Positions 1-12,660 of a DNA stretch of 64,000 nt are shown here, one piece after another. Both the position numbers and the translations under genes were made by a program. Position 1 is the first letter of the stretch. The number at the start of each line of letters is the position of its first letter. Origin of the DNA: Macrolepiota albuminosa (lineage: Eukaryota > Basidiomycota > Agaricomycetes > Agaricales > Agaricaceae); the NCBI GenBank assembly GCA_027475525.1, contig JAMWFC010000058.1, positions 186,001 through 250,000 of the forward strand, read 5' to 3'. The notes beneath the pieces are model-generated. The model worked only from the letters and a program-made list of their open reading frames with translations, made no database searches and was not told the DNA's origin.

Positions 1-68
1 CCGATGGAGTAGGGAGACGTGCGCGGGCGCCAACACTGTATATCATCAACGTGTGGAAGTTCGGACAT
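1..68 (-). CDS. 5' fragment of outward-facing gene in left inverted-repeat arm (partial)
   Basis: The ATG at 68-66 and the following codons are identical to the start of the spliced gene at 31,225-31,702 on the other arm. The reading frame runs off the left edge of the window. Function is not recognised. An identical start at both ends of the 31-kb unit, each reading outwards, is the notable point. Confidence 0.5.
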   Translation of the reverse strand, partial: MSELPHVDDIQCWRPRTSPYSI

Positions 69-791
69 GGATGTTGTGTGAAGACGTTGTTCAACGTTAT
101 ACACCAAAAAAAAGTAAACGTATATGAAGTGATGTTGAGAGGAAATATCGACCGCGTACGGTTATTTTCGTATAAGTGAGTGAGTGTTCACTAAAGTCAT
201 ACTTAATGTCACTGAACATCTTGGTTGTTTTAGCAGGTTGGTATATATAAGGCTTCATTGCATAGTTGTTCGAGTAATACAACGGTTTTTCCATGGTCGC
301 ATTCGCAGAAAAGATTCGTTTCAAGCCGCATAGATCCATAGATTGAACAGGCTGAAGTCGTACTTACATTGTACTAATTGTCAGAATTTTACCTATCGAA
401 GCATTCTAGCTCGCAATAGCTCGCAACGAGCAGTAATAAGTATCAAGTTGAACCACAGTGATTGATAGTGTTTGCCTCCAAGTAGGTGTCCGTTGAGTGA
501 GTACACGACAACATAGACTGACGGTACCAGTTTGTTATAGCAGAAGAAGCGACGAGGATATAGCATTTCCAGAGTTGTGCAGTAACATGACCTATAAGCA
601 AGCTAGCGGTAAGATAGTTTGAAATCGAAAATTTTAAGAAAAGACAGAGAGGAAAGAAAGAGACGTATGTATTACGTATAATGATGATCATTCTATACGA
701 TACAATAATAATAATAATAAAATCATTATGTAATGTATTACGTATAATGATGATCATTATATTCAATAATAATAATAAAATCATTATGTAA

Positions 792-905
792 TCGTTCGTA
801 TGGACGAACACTTATGTAATCGTTCGTGTGGACGAACACTTATGTAATCGTTCGTGTGGACGAACACTTATGTAATCGTTCGTGTAGACGAACACTTACG
901 TAATG
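792..905. repeat. Four tandem 28-bp palindromic units
   Basis: Units repeat every 28 bp (starts at 792, 820, 848 and 876). Each holds a near-palindromic core CGTTCGTNTGGACGAAC followed by ACTTATGTAAT. The same unit recurs at 8,880-9,045, 20,669-20,752, 30,548-30,585 and 32,290-32,328. It is a dispersed binding-site-like or terminal-repeat-like motif. Confidence 0.8.
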
Positions 906-955
906 ATTGGTCAAAAGACAACATCACACGTTCAAACTTTATATGCGTGATCTAT

Positions 956-1896
956 ATTTCATATCATTCAATCACAAAGTCCCATGGTTATATTGTCTTT
1001 CATCATCATATATACTCGAGACTCCTGGACAACACTAAGGTTCTTGTTGACTTTATTCTCAGTAGCTACAATTGTACACATGTGAGCACGAGGCACGTAT
1101 ATCAGCTGTGCCGTTTTCATCAACGACGAACATGATGACGTCCTAGAGTTCAAGAGATATTGCCCGTTTCATCCTGTGAGCGTTCTAGCCATCCCCAGGT
1201 CAACGTTCAACATTCGCCCCTCATCAACCCCGCATCAACCCCGCATTTAAGTACACAGTGGCTTGTGTGCTGCTGTCTGTGACCTTGCCGTTGGCTGACG
1301 CACTTGTGTGTGTGTTTCCCGGGGTTTCTCCGGCTCCGGCTGTAGGTGCCTCTGTCTCTGTCTCTGTTTCTGGTACAACGAGCAGGATAGACGCTGAGAA
1401 GAAGACTCAAAAGAGGTGGAGAAAGGTGCTCATGTCTGTGCCTGTTTTCTTGTTCCTGTCGTCAAAACTAAAGCCAAAGCAAAACTTGATGCATCTATTA
1501 AAGTCAAAGCCTCACTCTGATGCTCACACTCAGAGTCATGTTCATGTCATGTGAAGATTGCAAATAAACAGATGGGCCATATCATTGACAATAGATTGTC
1601 TAGTCCTTCATCACATGGATCAAAATACTTCATCATTTCTTGGTAAAGCATACACAGCGTGTTTTTGTAAGCGACTGTAGATATTCTCGTCATAAGGATA
1701 ATTGTTGTTGTATTCCAGTCTGCTATGCTAATCCAGTCATTTGAGATGTACAATTCAATACTATCATATCAAGATTTGGGAACACCATAGCACTCTTTTG
1801 CATCAGAGTCCATATTATGGAAAGAGCGGCTTCTGTCATAATTAGTCTGTACGGCTTCCGTTATAATTAGTTTGTATAGGCATGTTAGACCTTGTC
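956..1896. other. No gene seen; short open frames without support
   Basis: Reading frames here are short and lack recognisable domains or intron structure. Bases 1,790-1,890 resemble 33,150-33,235 and belong to a dispersed repeat. Confidence 0.5.
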
Positions 1897-2186
1897 ATTG
1901 TTTTTTTTTTTTTTTTTTTTTTTTTTTTGGAGTAGCGTTTGATGTTTAGACCTCATCATTGTCTTTTTTTTGTTTTTTTTTTTGTTTTTTTTTTGTTTTT
2001 TTTTGTTTTTTTTTTGTTTTTTTTTTGTTTTTTTTTTTGTTTTTTTTTTGTTTTTCTTTGTTTTTTTTTTGTTTTTTTTTGTTTTTTTTTTGTTTTTTTT
2101 TTTGTTTTTTTTTTTGGAGTAGCGTTTGGTTTGGTGTTAGACCTTGATATTGTCTTTTTTTGTTTTTTTTTGGAGTGGCGTTTGGT
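1897..2186 (-). repeat. Poly-T arrays ending in GGAGTAGCGTTT: stacked LINE/SINE tails
   Basis: Three times (about 1,929, 2,115 and 2,170) a T run, or a T run punctuated by single Gs, is followed by GGAGT(A/G)GCGTTTG. Read on the minus strand this is AAACGCTACTCC plus poly(A), the same 3' terminus as the two LINEs ending at 9,096 and 51,925. They are best read as 3' tails of that LINE family or its SINE partner, severely 5'-truncated. Long Phe- or Lys-rich frames here are low-complexity artefacts. Confidence 0.6.
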
Positions 2187-4670
2187 TTGGTGGTGTAGTC
2201 TGCGCCATAGGTATGTCTTTTTTGGCTCTGTTTATTTATATACAATGTGGATAAAATTTCGTTTTGTATGTACAGTTTAGACTACATATACTGGGTATAA
2301 CTGTATACGCATAGAACAAACATGATGGTTCTTGTGTATGTCAGTATAGTAGTGCCGTCATCGTTATCTTAATCGTCACTTTCTGACAAGTATGCGTCCA
2401 TCAGATATTTGTTGACATTTATTAACTCTTGGCGGTGGGACTCTAGTGCAATCGGCATTAGCTATTATCACTTAGTTTAAATGTGATGTTACTTACCTAT
2501 ATTTTGTACTAGAGTCGTCAACTGTTCATTCTTCATTTTCACTTCGTTGATGGCTGCATCTGATAAGTAAGGCTGTAATGTCAGTATGTCGGTAGAAAAT
2601 TTAATATTGAGAATGGTGCTTGCCTGCATTATCGACGGCTTTTTCTGCACGGGCTAAAAGGCTGTACACTGTGTAAATAATCAATCAAGGTCGTATCCAA
2701 AAGAAGCAATAAATAAGATTGTCACATACATCTTTTGTTATTTTTCATCGCGGCACGGTACTTTTCTGTCATGGACTTTAACTCCATCTTCGTATCTCCG
2801 TCGATTGAAGATGAGGAGTTGGCTGGTGTAGAAGATTGTTGGTTCTGATTTGTATTCATGAGAGGAGATGTGAGTCGCAAATGGAGTGTTGAGATGTGTT
2901 TTAATAGTGGTTGCCTCATGTCGGTGATTGAGATATGTTTGTACATTGTACCGGTATATTGTATGGTTGCAAAAGACTTCTACAGAAATCATGAGATCGA
3001 TGGTGATAATGTCAATTGAATTAGGTTACTAGTATACTAAGGGGTATTTTTCAACTTTATACATAAAAATAACAATTGCAGAAAAGGTAATGGACGTACT
3101 TAATAGTCTGAGAAGTTCATGCCATATGTTCAGTCCTGAGTTAGAAGAAGGTAATGGACATACTGAATAGTCTGAGAAGTTTACGTCACTTGATTAGCCT
3201 TGAGTTAGAATATAGATAGAAGAGGTAATGGACGTACTGAATAATTTGAGAAGGTTATGTCACTTTGTCAGCTTTGAGTTGGGCTGTGCAGGTAATGTTG
3301 AGAATCGGACGGATCGGACAATGACTTTTTGGTCTGAATTCAAAAAGGTTGAGAAATAAGCGCTTAGCACTTGGTGTGTTTATTCAAAGAGGTGGTACTG
3401 CAAAAGACGTTGGTGGATGGAAGGGCGTTGGATTTACAAAGTGGATTGATGAGTCTTTGTTGCGTGATTTGTTGAAGGCATTTGTGGATTCAAGTTGGTG
3501 GTTGTTTGTTGGAGGCACATCATCAAAAAATAGTCATCGCAGAAGAGGTAATTGGACATACTAATAGTCTGAGTGTGTGATCTGAGATGTACCACCTGGT
3601 CAATCTTGAGATGGGCTGTGCAGGTAATATTGAATTAGATAATGACTTTTGGTTCGAATCCAAAAATTGTGTTGAGAATGAGTACTCAACCATGTTTATT
3701 TTGCTGTTGGCACGGCACTCTCATTAATATTATTAAATAAAGATCTCTAGTGTTAAGAAAGCGTCATACTTTGCTGCTAGTGTAAATGAGTCAAATTGAT
3801 TTCAAAAATTCACCTTTTGTTAGGTAATTTGTTAAAGAATGCATGTACAGTGTGCATATGGCAGTGCAGTGGTTGTGAATTTACGTTCTATTCTGAAACT
3901 ATGACGAGTAGACATGACTGGCAGCTCTGATAAGGACGACGAAATGTCATGATCTTTGTCAGAACTTGGTATGTTTTACTAGTCCTTCTCGTTGAATGAT
4001 GAATATACTTACTGAAAGATAAGTTAATTGATATATTCCTATTCCTAATAAGCGATAACGTAGCACATATCTTAGTTAAAGCTTAAAAAGTTTAAGCTTA
4101 AATATTTAAACACGTGGCTTCAAAAATTGAAGACATTTTCTGACATGCAAGGAATAACCTCGATCTACAATCTATCTATGCTATATCTCGGAACCATGAC
4201 CCAACACCCAACATATCAATGAATAATTTTATGTTTAGCTCAATATTTCCAAGCTCTTGGGCACAAGCATCCTATGTGGATAAGAGTAGCCAAAAGTAAT
4301 GGATCTCAGCTTTTTCGACGATAAATCGTTGCAATGTGTTTGAAGATTGTCAAATGGAATGTAAGACTTTGTGTATGGCAAACAGCTGAGTGAGAAGAAA
4401 CAAGTCTTACTCCTAAAATTATAATACTTGATTTTTTTCTCATTTGAAAGATTAGACAATGTTGTGAGGGTCTTCTGTGCGATCTTAACGGAGGTATTCA
4501 AGCGAAGTTTTCAATCCTGTTTTTGCATGTAACTGTGTTTTTCTTTTATTTCATTCAAAGTGAATATATTCAATTGCATTCAACAATTACATACACTTCA
4601 TTCAGACCGCAATTCGAAGAATATATAGAGTTCTCAGCATGTACTTTAAAAAGCAACTTATAGTAGCATA
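2187..4670. other. AT-rich intergenic region with degenerate tandem repeats
   Basis: No supported gene. Between 3,088 and 3,660 a 65-75-bp block beginning GGTAATGGACGTACT recurs four times with divergence, and TAATGACTTTTGG recurs at about 3,320 and 3,640. Bases 2,255-2,340 match a repeat also found at about 33,390-33,460. Confidence 0.5.
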
Positions 4671-5942
4671 CTAATTCAATTCATCTTGGTACTGCGCCTC
4701 CCTTTGAAAGTCTTCATTCTCATCGAAATCTGCCTCACTAGTCAATTTTGTACGCTTTGTAGGTCGAAGTGGAAAATCTTCATCAATATCAATATGACGC
4801 TTCCGAACTCCTCGAGATACTGCAGATTCAAGATTGCGAGACTGATTAGCTAGCTCATTTTCCAATAACTGATAGTAAAAGTTTTAGTTTATAGTACTTA
4901 AACTCTACTCGATGGGGTCTCACCGTAGTTCCATGTTTAGCGACAAGAAGTAACTTATCTAGATGAATTAATGGTGCATTCTTTCGCCCAATCTTAACGG
5001 TGCGAAAACTGATACTTGCTTCAACAAGTTGCCCGATGCGAAAAACTCCAGGATAAGCAATCTGCTTGTACGTCTGCCTATAAAGACTGCTTTATTTTTC
5101 AATTAATTGATCAATAAAAGCAAACTTACTTGCTTCCATGGTTAGGAACTAGTTCGTGAAAGACAATAATATTGTCATCAGTATGTACATATCTACCAGT
5201 CTGAAGTAGACCAGTAAGAACGCCGTGATCGTCTACCGCCTCAGGAAGTACTATTTCAGTGAGCGAATGACTCTGCCCTTTTGGTGTACAAATCCTTGTC
5301 TTTGGGCAAATAGCATGTGTCGCCGGAAGAACTTGATAAGGTTTATACGCATTCATATCACCTTCGGCAAACGTTCCATCGAAATAAGAGAAAATAAGAT
5401 CTAGTGCTGCTAAATCGTCATCAAAGTAATCGCAATTGTTTGGTGCGATAATGGTAACGAAGTAATTTAATGAATTGGAGTCGTTTCGGCGAACACTAAA
5501 TAATAGCTTGAATAAGTTAAAATTGAATAATAACAGCAAATATGGCAACAGACCGATAATTGTTTGGAAGAGGAGGAAGCCTGAACTCTAGAATAAAGCC
5601 AGAGAAATCAAGCGAAACTTCCGAATCCGTTCCACGATAAACAAGACATTTAAAGCCACCGGTGACAGACTTGACTTCAAATGCCTCTTCAATTTTCTGC
5701 ATTGTATCATAGTATGCAAGTTGGCGACAAAGGGAGGCACCTGCGAGTCGCAAGTTCGCAAAAGAAGTTGCTTGATTGACTATAATGAATACAAAACATC
5801 ATCAGAATAATGAGAAATCACATGTGTATTTTGACTTTCCTGCATCGTCGCAATTCAAAATTTCAATCCTCTTATCCATGGAAAGTTGCGACAGTGATTG
5901 CATTTGATGGTTGCCCATTTCGAACATCTGAATGAAACTATA
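4671..5942 (-). CDS. Spliced unknown protein (about 345 aa), left member of divergent pair
   Basis: I do not recognise a family. Exons can be read from an ATG near 5,942 leftwards to TAG at 4,671. The joins are GT-AG and frame-preserving: an exon with LRLAGASLCRQLAYYD (to about 5,577), an intron ending near 5,519, an exon with CPKTRICTPKGQSHS (to about 5,131), an exon with FRIGQLVEASISF (about 4,925-5,074), and a last exon from about 4,870. The C-terminus is acidic and contains an NLS-like RPTKRTKL. It faces the 6,675-8,222 gene head to head across about 730 bp, so the two may share control and act together. There is no signal peptide or membrane segment. The first exon is the least certain. 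Confidence 0.6.
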
Positions 5943-6674
5943 TAAATATGGCATCGGCAAACTTGCAGTAAAGCGCGTTGTCCTCTATGATGATTATATA
6001 AGAATAAGTGTCTTACCATTTAAAAACTGATACACCACGATGAAGTTGCCTCTTGCATTGATTACACTATTATAGAGTACACATTTGTGATCCCATGATA
6101 CAACTTCTAATTGATGTTGATAGATTTTCAACAGGTAAAGTGACGTTGCACCAATGATAAGCGCTACCGAAGATGCTATTGATGATCCTGTGATGCTACT
6201 TCTAATTCTATTCTATACTTCTAATTCTAACTAATTTGATATAAAATGACGTTGCAAACGCCACCGAAGATACTTTTGATGATCTTCTGACGCTGCTTCT
6301 GACAGAAATAGATCTCATTGCTTGCTAACATAAAACTTGAAACTTGCTAAAAATTACCAGACTGCTTTTGATAGAAATAGGCCACATTGCTTGTTAACAC
6401 GTTGAAACTTACTAAAAATTACCTGATCTTAGCAAACCAATGTTGAAAGCAAAATAAACGAATTCTAATCAACACAAGTGTGAAAATAATTTCTAATTCT
6501 AGTTAAATTAACGCGCTTAAAAATGATCGGCGACTCCACTGTTTTTGTTATCGCTCTAAATATGGTAAGTGTGAAAACGCTTTTTGAGGATAACGAATAT
6601 GCTTTAAAACAATCAGGTTGAAAAGAACCTTCCTTTATCCCTTTGCCTTCAGTTTTTCTCATAGCGTCAACCAA
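5943..6674. promoter_or_regulatory. Intergenic region between divergent genes; possible shared promoter
   Basis: AT-rich with short internal repeats: CTTTTGATAGAAATAG-like blocks and GCTTGYTAACA recur at about 6,290-6,420, and TGATGATCYT blocks at 6,180-6,280. No coding frame is convincing. Its role is inferred only from its place between two outward-reading genes. Confidence 0.35.
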
Positions 6675-8222
6675 ATGGCCCGACATTCAGCTAAGTACGT
6701 TGCTTTACTTTCATTGTCAATATTAGTGTTTGATTCTAACGAGTAACGGTACAGGAAACGACAAATAAGATCTGAATCAGACACTGAAGCCACCATGTTA
6801 GAGCAGAAAACAAAGAAGAAGTACAAGCGAATGACTTCCGATGAAGCTAACATTCAAGAAGATATTAATAAGTCGGACTCGAAGTTTGTTTTCAGTTGTA
6901 CCCCTTTTCGATATGATAAGGCTTATTGACATTGTAGGGAAGAGACAGACGAAAGCGGTTTGAGTTATATTCTTGATAAAGGAAAAAATATTGCCAGTGC
7001 CAGTAATCAGTACGTGTTGAATATTTTGCAACCACCGCAATTAATTGAACTATAATCTATAGAATGCTACATGCTAAAGATGTTGTATCTGAACTACCTT
7101 ACGCTGAATTCATAAACGATTCAACTTCACAAAATATGTAAGTCAAAATATTTGGATCACTTCACTTTATCAGCTGACTTTTTTTATATATTACTCTAGG
7201 CAAGATGCCAAGTCCGACGACACACAACCTATGGTTCTAGAACCAATCAATTATACATGCTATGACACCAAAACTTCCCAAGTATCCGAAGAGGCTGTTG
7301 TCAATCTCGAATACTCCTTTCCTAGTGTAGCAAGTCGTCTTATGGAATTGGACGTTCGTGTACCTAAATCAAGTAACATTCAAGTCATCAATCTCGCGGC
7401 TGCTAACCCTCAAGACTTCCAACAAGGATTTGTCTTCCAGCGAAAAAGATCTTCTACAGCCAAGCGAAACTTTTCCGTCTTTTATCTTGTTGGAATGGTC
7501 ATGTTTAGCCATCTGGTTGACGAAGGCGACCCACATTATATATCAGTTGCCTTTTCAGATCGCACGTTTCCTCGTGCAATGGCCTTTATTGGAGCGGTTT
7601 CCAACAAGGAGAATTTGTCAGTAATCACGCAACAGGATGGCGTCTCCCTTACAACAATGCTCACGAGAAAGAGCACGAGTCGTTCAGGTATACAGTATAA
7701 TTAACGACCATCACTTAATATAGAAAGCTAACGACTCTTTAGACAAACCGGGTTCATCCACAAGACTAGCTCCTGCTTCTCCAACAAAGAAGGGTGATCG
7801 CAGCCACACCAAGTTATCTTGGTCTGATGCAGTAAGACCATACGGAGATTCAGGTAAGCCATAAAATTCACCCACTTATGGCTTATTATAATTGAATAAC
7901 GATTCTAGTACCAGTTTATGATGGGCGACACCAAAAATTCAACCTTGAAAAATATCAGTCGTTGCCTCATGCATACGTTGATGTGGCAAACTGGTCCGCT
8001 GTTATTGCTACATTCACAGTCAGCGTCTACAAGGGCCGCTTTGGAGACACCACTTCATTTAACATTCAAGACGTTATTTTGCTTGCTGACCCTGAAGAAG
8101 CCGATCGTCGTGCTGCTACAGTACGTTCGCTGCCGATGTGGATTAAAGACGTGGTTGATCTGCCGATAGATGATGAATACGTTGAAATTGAAGAAGTAGA
8201 AGACGAAGCAGACTTCGTATAA
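6675..8222 (+). CDS. Spliced unknown protein (about 370 aa), right member of divergent pair
   Basis: Seven exons join in frame with GT-AG introns: 6,675-6,694; 6,755 to about 6,890; about 6,959-7,012; about 7,062-7,139; 7,201 to about 7,690; about 7,743-7,854; and about 7,909-8,222 (TAA). The N-terminus is basic (EQKTKKKYKR). The last exon has strongly patterned beta-type sequence (WSAVIATFTVSVYKG, then FNIQDVILLAD) followed by a very acidic tail. That pattern is reminiscent of an OB-fold, so a single-strand DNA-binding role is a guess and not an assignment. No catalytic motif is visible. It pairs head to head with the 4,671-5,942 gene. The exact boundaries of exons 2-4 are less certain than the reading frames. 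Confidence 0.65.
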
Positions 8223-8825
8223 TTATCAACTGTATTCCACCCTTTAGCGTAGAGTCCTTTTTTAGTCGGACAATACGATTTTTTACCGCAGCTATCCTAA
8301 TACTTCAAATAAGACATAGAACAAACGTTACCTAATGTATTTTTGACTTAGTCTAGAGTGAGACGAAGTCTCATTGCTGAGTCCCTTAGTGGCAAAAGGT
8401 CAAGCCAGTTGTCATGCCTGTCAATTCAAAGCAAAGGCTTTCGCGTCTCAGTCTCATTGACTAGTTCTTTATACAGGGCAGCGGAGTGTGAATTCATCTT
8501 CCTAAGTGTGAACGCCTTATGACGCCTTAGTGACATCCGACTCCGAGAGGACTTTCCTAGCTAAAGGGGTGGAATAGTATATCACAAGTAGGATTCACAT
8601 ACGAAATAATATAAGTGTGGAGTTGTCAAAGAATCAGAAATCAGAATAGATTGCAGTACGTGTATGTCACGTAGACAACCAGGTTGAGTAGTTGTCGCAA
8701 GGGGGGGACGGAGTGGACGGATGGACGGATTAGAATAAACTATACAATTGAGGAACATGTTGTTAGAATCAGATCTTCTGGAGATCAGGAATACCTCAAT
8801 CATCTCAGTCATCTAGACGAACACT
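8223..8825. other. Intergenic; nothing identified
   Basis: Short frames only. No domain, RNA gene or clear repeat was seen. Confidence 0.4.
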
Positions 8826-9090
8826 CCATTTTTGAAATATAAATAAAAATTAAATTCCCAACTAAACCCCAACACACGATTATATAAGCGTTCGTCTGGA
8901 CGACTGCTTATATAATTCTCCGTCCATTTTTGAAATAGAAACAAAAACTAAATTCCCAACTAAACCCCACACATGATTATATAAGCGTTCGTCTGGACGG
9001 CTGCTTATATAATCCTTCGTCCAGACAAACGCTTATATAATCATATGTGTGGGGTTTAGTTGGAAATTCAATTTCCATTTCAAAAATGGG
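8826..9090. repeat. MITE-like element: two direct copies and one inverted copy
   Basis: The block CCATTTTTGAAAT..AACTAAACCCC..TATATAAGCGTTCGTCTGGACG occurs directly at about 8,826-8,905 and 8,927-9,000, and inverted at about 9,012-9,089. The last two form a foldback of about 165 bp with the CGTTCGTC-type palindrome at the tip. The extra direct copy suggests a nested or duplicated insertion. No coding capacity. Confidence 0.7.
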
Positions 9091-9095
9091 GTGAG

Positions 9096-12000
9096 TTTTT
9101 TTTTTCGAGTAGCGTTTCAAGTGGCTTAATGGCCTACGTCCTTGGCAAGGCCCTCTTGCCCGCTGTGCTGCTCACCTGGGGTTCAAATCAGGTTTTTCTA
9201 CTAGAGAAGGGAGGTGATTTTGAAGAGTCTTATTCCATTTGTTAATTATTTCTAATGGTGAATGTGGACTATCATCTTCATCTTTTCTTATTACTCTGTT
9301 AATTATAGTGTCCATATAAAATAGGTCGCTTCTAGGTTCAGTATTTTGTGTACCCGGGTCAGACCTAGGGAGAGTCTTCTCTCAGCGTCCGTAATCTTCA
9401 TCGGAGGGCTGCCTAGTACGGTGGATAAATTCCGCTCTGGCCACGTTTCCCTTGTTCTTCTTCTCCATACGTTTCTCGCTTCTTCCCATACAATCTCCTG
9501 ACTAACACGGGAGCATTCGGTGATAATGTGATCCAGAGAGTCTACTTTACTTTACCATCATGGCTGCATATCCTCCGGCTCTTCAGGTCGAGCTTCATTG
9601 TTTGTTTGTCCCAGTATGATCCTACCTTGTACGCATCGTGTTGACATTTCCACAGGAAGACCCTCATTGTTCTGGAAAGATCTTCGTCACGTAGGCTGGG
9701 GTTTTCTTATTTACCATCATCACTGCCTCCTTTATTCCTTCAATCGCTTTTATCGTTCTATCTAGGCCTTGGTAGAGTGTCGCATTTAAAAACCACTTCC
9801 TGGCGTTTGCTTTCGTCGAGACTATAATGTGAGCATGTCTTTTGCTCGGTTAACATACGAGGCTGGGTGCATGCACCCAACTGAGTTTTCTAACTTCATG
9901 CATTCACTACACTCGCAGTTGGAATCTAGGTAAGTATATCGCATTTTATCTTTCCCTCTAATATTTAATATTTCTGTATCCCCAATTTGTGTTTGCTTTT
10001 GAGGCACTCCGCTGCCTTCGCACGGTTTATTTTTTCTGACGCTTGCTTGGGTCATCAGCAGCTACATGATACCGTAACCATATCGGCATTTTCCTCAGGA
10101 TTTCCCTGTTGATGAAGGCAAGTAAGTCATCAAGTCTTACATTAAACTCCGCTGTCACTATAAATAAGCAAGCTATAGTCGGGCTCGTGTCCCCTCGTGC
10201 ACAGTCACCTTCGTCTTCCACGATTGCAGGAACGGTGATACCTTAATCTGCTTGTCCACTATTTCTTCCGACTTCAGGGTGTTGTCGGCTGTGATTGCAT
10301 CAGCCACCAAGGCCCATAGTGGTCTGTTTGTTTCGAATTTCAAGTAAGATTTCAGCTACATTGCTTTATTTCTTGTTCTGATGTCAACTATCAAAGGGCT
10401 CGTACATTGTTTTCTTATTAGCTAAGGAGCTCCTCCCAGCCCACATAAACTTTACTGCTCTTCTTGCTTGTTGTCTTCCATCAATAGGAACGTAGTCGCA
10501 TCATCAGCAAAAAGGTTCACAATTAACTTTTTGGCATGGCCTGGGATATCATAACCTTTTAGGTGGGATTCCTTGAGGGAGGCTGCTAACGATTTACAAT
10601 CCTTAGGTTCTGCGTTGAGTCATTTATAAACTTTTTATTGAAGGACTTCTAGAATTGGTATGGAATCCCATCTGGTTCTGGTGCTGAGCTATTATTTGAG
10701 AGCTGTAGTGCCGTCAGCAGTTCCTTCATTTCAATTGTACTGCTCAAGTCTTCTTTTCGTTGTTCCGATGTGCAAGTCTTGATTGTGCCCAGAACTTTTA
10801 GGGTCTTCTCCTCATGTTCTTGGTCTGTGATGTCTTTGCGCTTACTTTGGAGTTCGTTATGGTAATTTCTGGCTATCTCGGCCATCTTAATTGAGTTGCT
10901 CTTGTATGCCGGCAAAGATATGTTGGGGCTTTCTTTCTTGAATGATGAAGGCATATATTACGTCTCTGGATTGACCGCTTGTTTGTTGGATGTTGTGCAA
11001 TACTTGCACATTGTTTCTCCTTCTAACCTGTTCTTAATCGCAATTTTCTTTCTTTTAGCCATGTGATATTTCCTCTCAAGAGATTCCAGTTTCTTTGTTA
11101 TTTCCTTAACCGTCTCTGTTTTCTCTACATCGTCAAGGTCTGGGTCATCTAGCTTCTGGTTCTTCGCAACTTGATTTTCTTTTTTTCCATGATATACTTT
11201 GGCACTAGGATCTTATCCCTTTCTTTTGCATAGGTTAATAGGTTTCTTTTCCATTTCATATATACAGTCTGGAGATTTGCTCCTGACAATCTGTTGTTGC
11301 CTAGAGTTCTAATTTTATCCAGTGCTATTCCATTCGGACTCTACTACATATTTCCTGAATTTTCCATCATTACGTATTATGTGGTTTTTCATAACCCATC
11401 TCCCTTTTCCCTTTCCCACAATTGGGCCTCTGCGTGCGTTATCGTGATGAGTGGATGGTCAGTTCCTGGAATACCAGTGGGCGAGATCGACCAGTCATAC
11501 GATGATAAGTTGAGAGGGTTTGTCATGTAGATTTTGTCTATTCTTAACATGGACGATGTAGCATCTTTGATGAAGAAGAAGGCTCTCTTGGTTGGGAAAG
11601 CGTCTCTCCATGCATCCCTCAGGTATAGGATTTACTTGAAGTGGTCTAGAGCTTCAGTTGCTTCTCTCGTAGGAGATCTATCCTGGGCGTTCCCCATCAT
11701 GTTGAGGTCTCTGGCCATGACATCTACCTTAACTCTTGGGTTATCTGTAAAGAAGTTATTCAGTGTAAGCCAGAAGTTTCCATTATCTTGGCCGTCACTT
11801 TCAGTGATGTTCGGTGCGTACACTGCAACAAAATTGATTCCTTTGTCTCGGGACAATCACCTTCAATTCCGCACCTCGGACTTTCAATAGATTTTTTTTC
11901 TACACTACTACTACTCCTCGTTTTCCAGATGGGTTCTCTGGGTCAGGGGAGTGGAAAATTTTCAATCTCTTACCAAAGAGCTGCTTCGCCTCTTCCTTCC

Positions 12001-12660
12001 GTCCATCTGACAGGTGGGTCTCCTCGACCGATAGAATTCCAATTTTCTCTTTGTCTTTCGGTACTTGATTTACATGGTTCCATTTGTTTTCAGATCTAGG
12101 TGCTCCGGTTGTTCCAAAGCCCCTTCTTTCAAAAGAGCCTATACGCAAAGCTACATTGTTATGCTTGCGAGATGGCAATCTCGTGGTGTGGGTATCTGTT
12201 GACTTCCACGAAACTCGGCTGGAGCAGATAACTGGTCGTTCTATTTGGCCTTCTGGTTCAGGGGCTGCTATCAATGGTGAGGAGCTCTGTTAGTTATTAT
12301 CCTCTACTGATGATTTCTCGTCTAAAATAGATCTACAGGGAGCAGGTTGTGATATTTACTTCATTTCTGATTGAGCCTTGGCCTTGTATTGTGCGCTGTT
12401 GGGTGTTATCATCTCCTGCGCTACCACTGACGCTGTTAGTTACACGGATGGTGAATAGTCCTCCGAATTCCAGGTCTCGGGAGCATTTGAGTCTTTGTAT
12501 GGAAGATAAGGAGACGAGGGTGTGTGAGGGACGTTGTGTTGTTCATTGGGCTCAGTTGGGGATCCACCTCCGTATTTCTCATTTCCGGTGACTAGGGCTG
12601 GAGTGGTGGTGAACTCTCTTAGCCCTTCAGAAACAGGGAGGTGCGAGCCATTGCAGATAA
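9096..12660 (-). mobile_element. LINE-1 copy of this window: decayed non-LTR retrotransposon
   Basis: The 3' end is marked by poly(A) (T run 9,096-9,105) preceded on the minus strand by AAACGCTACTCG, as in the LINE ending at 51,925. Moving upstream, there are a cysteine-rich tail segment (9,822-10,055, CECSECMKLENSVGC), a thumb/connection segment with RTRNKAM and WALVADA, an FADD motif at about 10,505-10,516, an RT entry segment (SAPEPDGIPY, 10,649-10,954), a linker, and an endonuclease (11,632-12,274). RT motif A is deleted, and there are many frameshifts and stops. The upstream limit is uncertain. It is non-autonomous and dead. Confidence 0.8.
11632..12274 (-). pseudogene. APE-type endonuclease domain of the decayed LINE
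   Basis: Two frames joined by a frameshift carry endonuclease-like motifs: GILSVEETHL (the canonical QETH position has EETH) with the RGVVV strand, then NFVAVYAPN and an ARDLN segment corresponding to the GDFN motif. Such domains nick target DNA for target-primed reverse transcription. The Q-to-E and G-to-A changes and the frame breaks indicate loss of function. Confidence 0.65.

Larger units (their letters stand above)
1..955. repeat. Left arm of a long inverted repeat
   Basis: Reverse complement of about 30,342-31,292. Position 1 pairs with 31,292, so the arm continues off the window. The first 440 bases looked identical by eye, including an 80-codon frame found once in each arm. Towards the inside this arm carries extra tandem copies (a 60-bp AT-rich block twice at about 674-792, and 28-bp units at 792-905) where the right arm has one. 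The right arm instead carries an insertion of about 125 bp. It could be a transposon terminal repeat or an inverted segmental duplication. Confidence 0.85.

Noticed and set aside
97..339. 80-codon minus frame in the left arm and its copy at 30,954-31,196
   Set aside because: It is identical in both arms, which only reflects the repeat; its C-terminal codons fall in a T run and no domain is visible.
443..811. 122-codon minus frame with Ile-rich start
   Set aside because: Its first third is built from ATT/ATA microsatellite; the right-arm equivalent starts differently.
792..905. CRISPR-like array (28-bp regular repeats)
   Set aside because: Units are contiguous with no unique spacers, and the context is a eukaryotic genome with spliced genes.
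1939..2280. Long Phe-rich and Lys-rich open frames
   Set aside because: They come from G-punctuated T runs (poly-A tails), not from a gene.
3640..3670. tRNA gene suggested by GGTTCGAATCC
   Set aside because: No A box, D-arm or acceptor stem can be drawn; the block is part of a degenerate tandem repeat.
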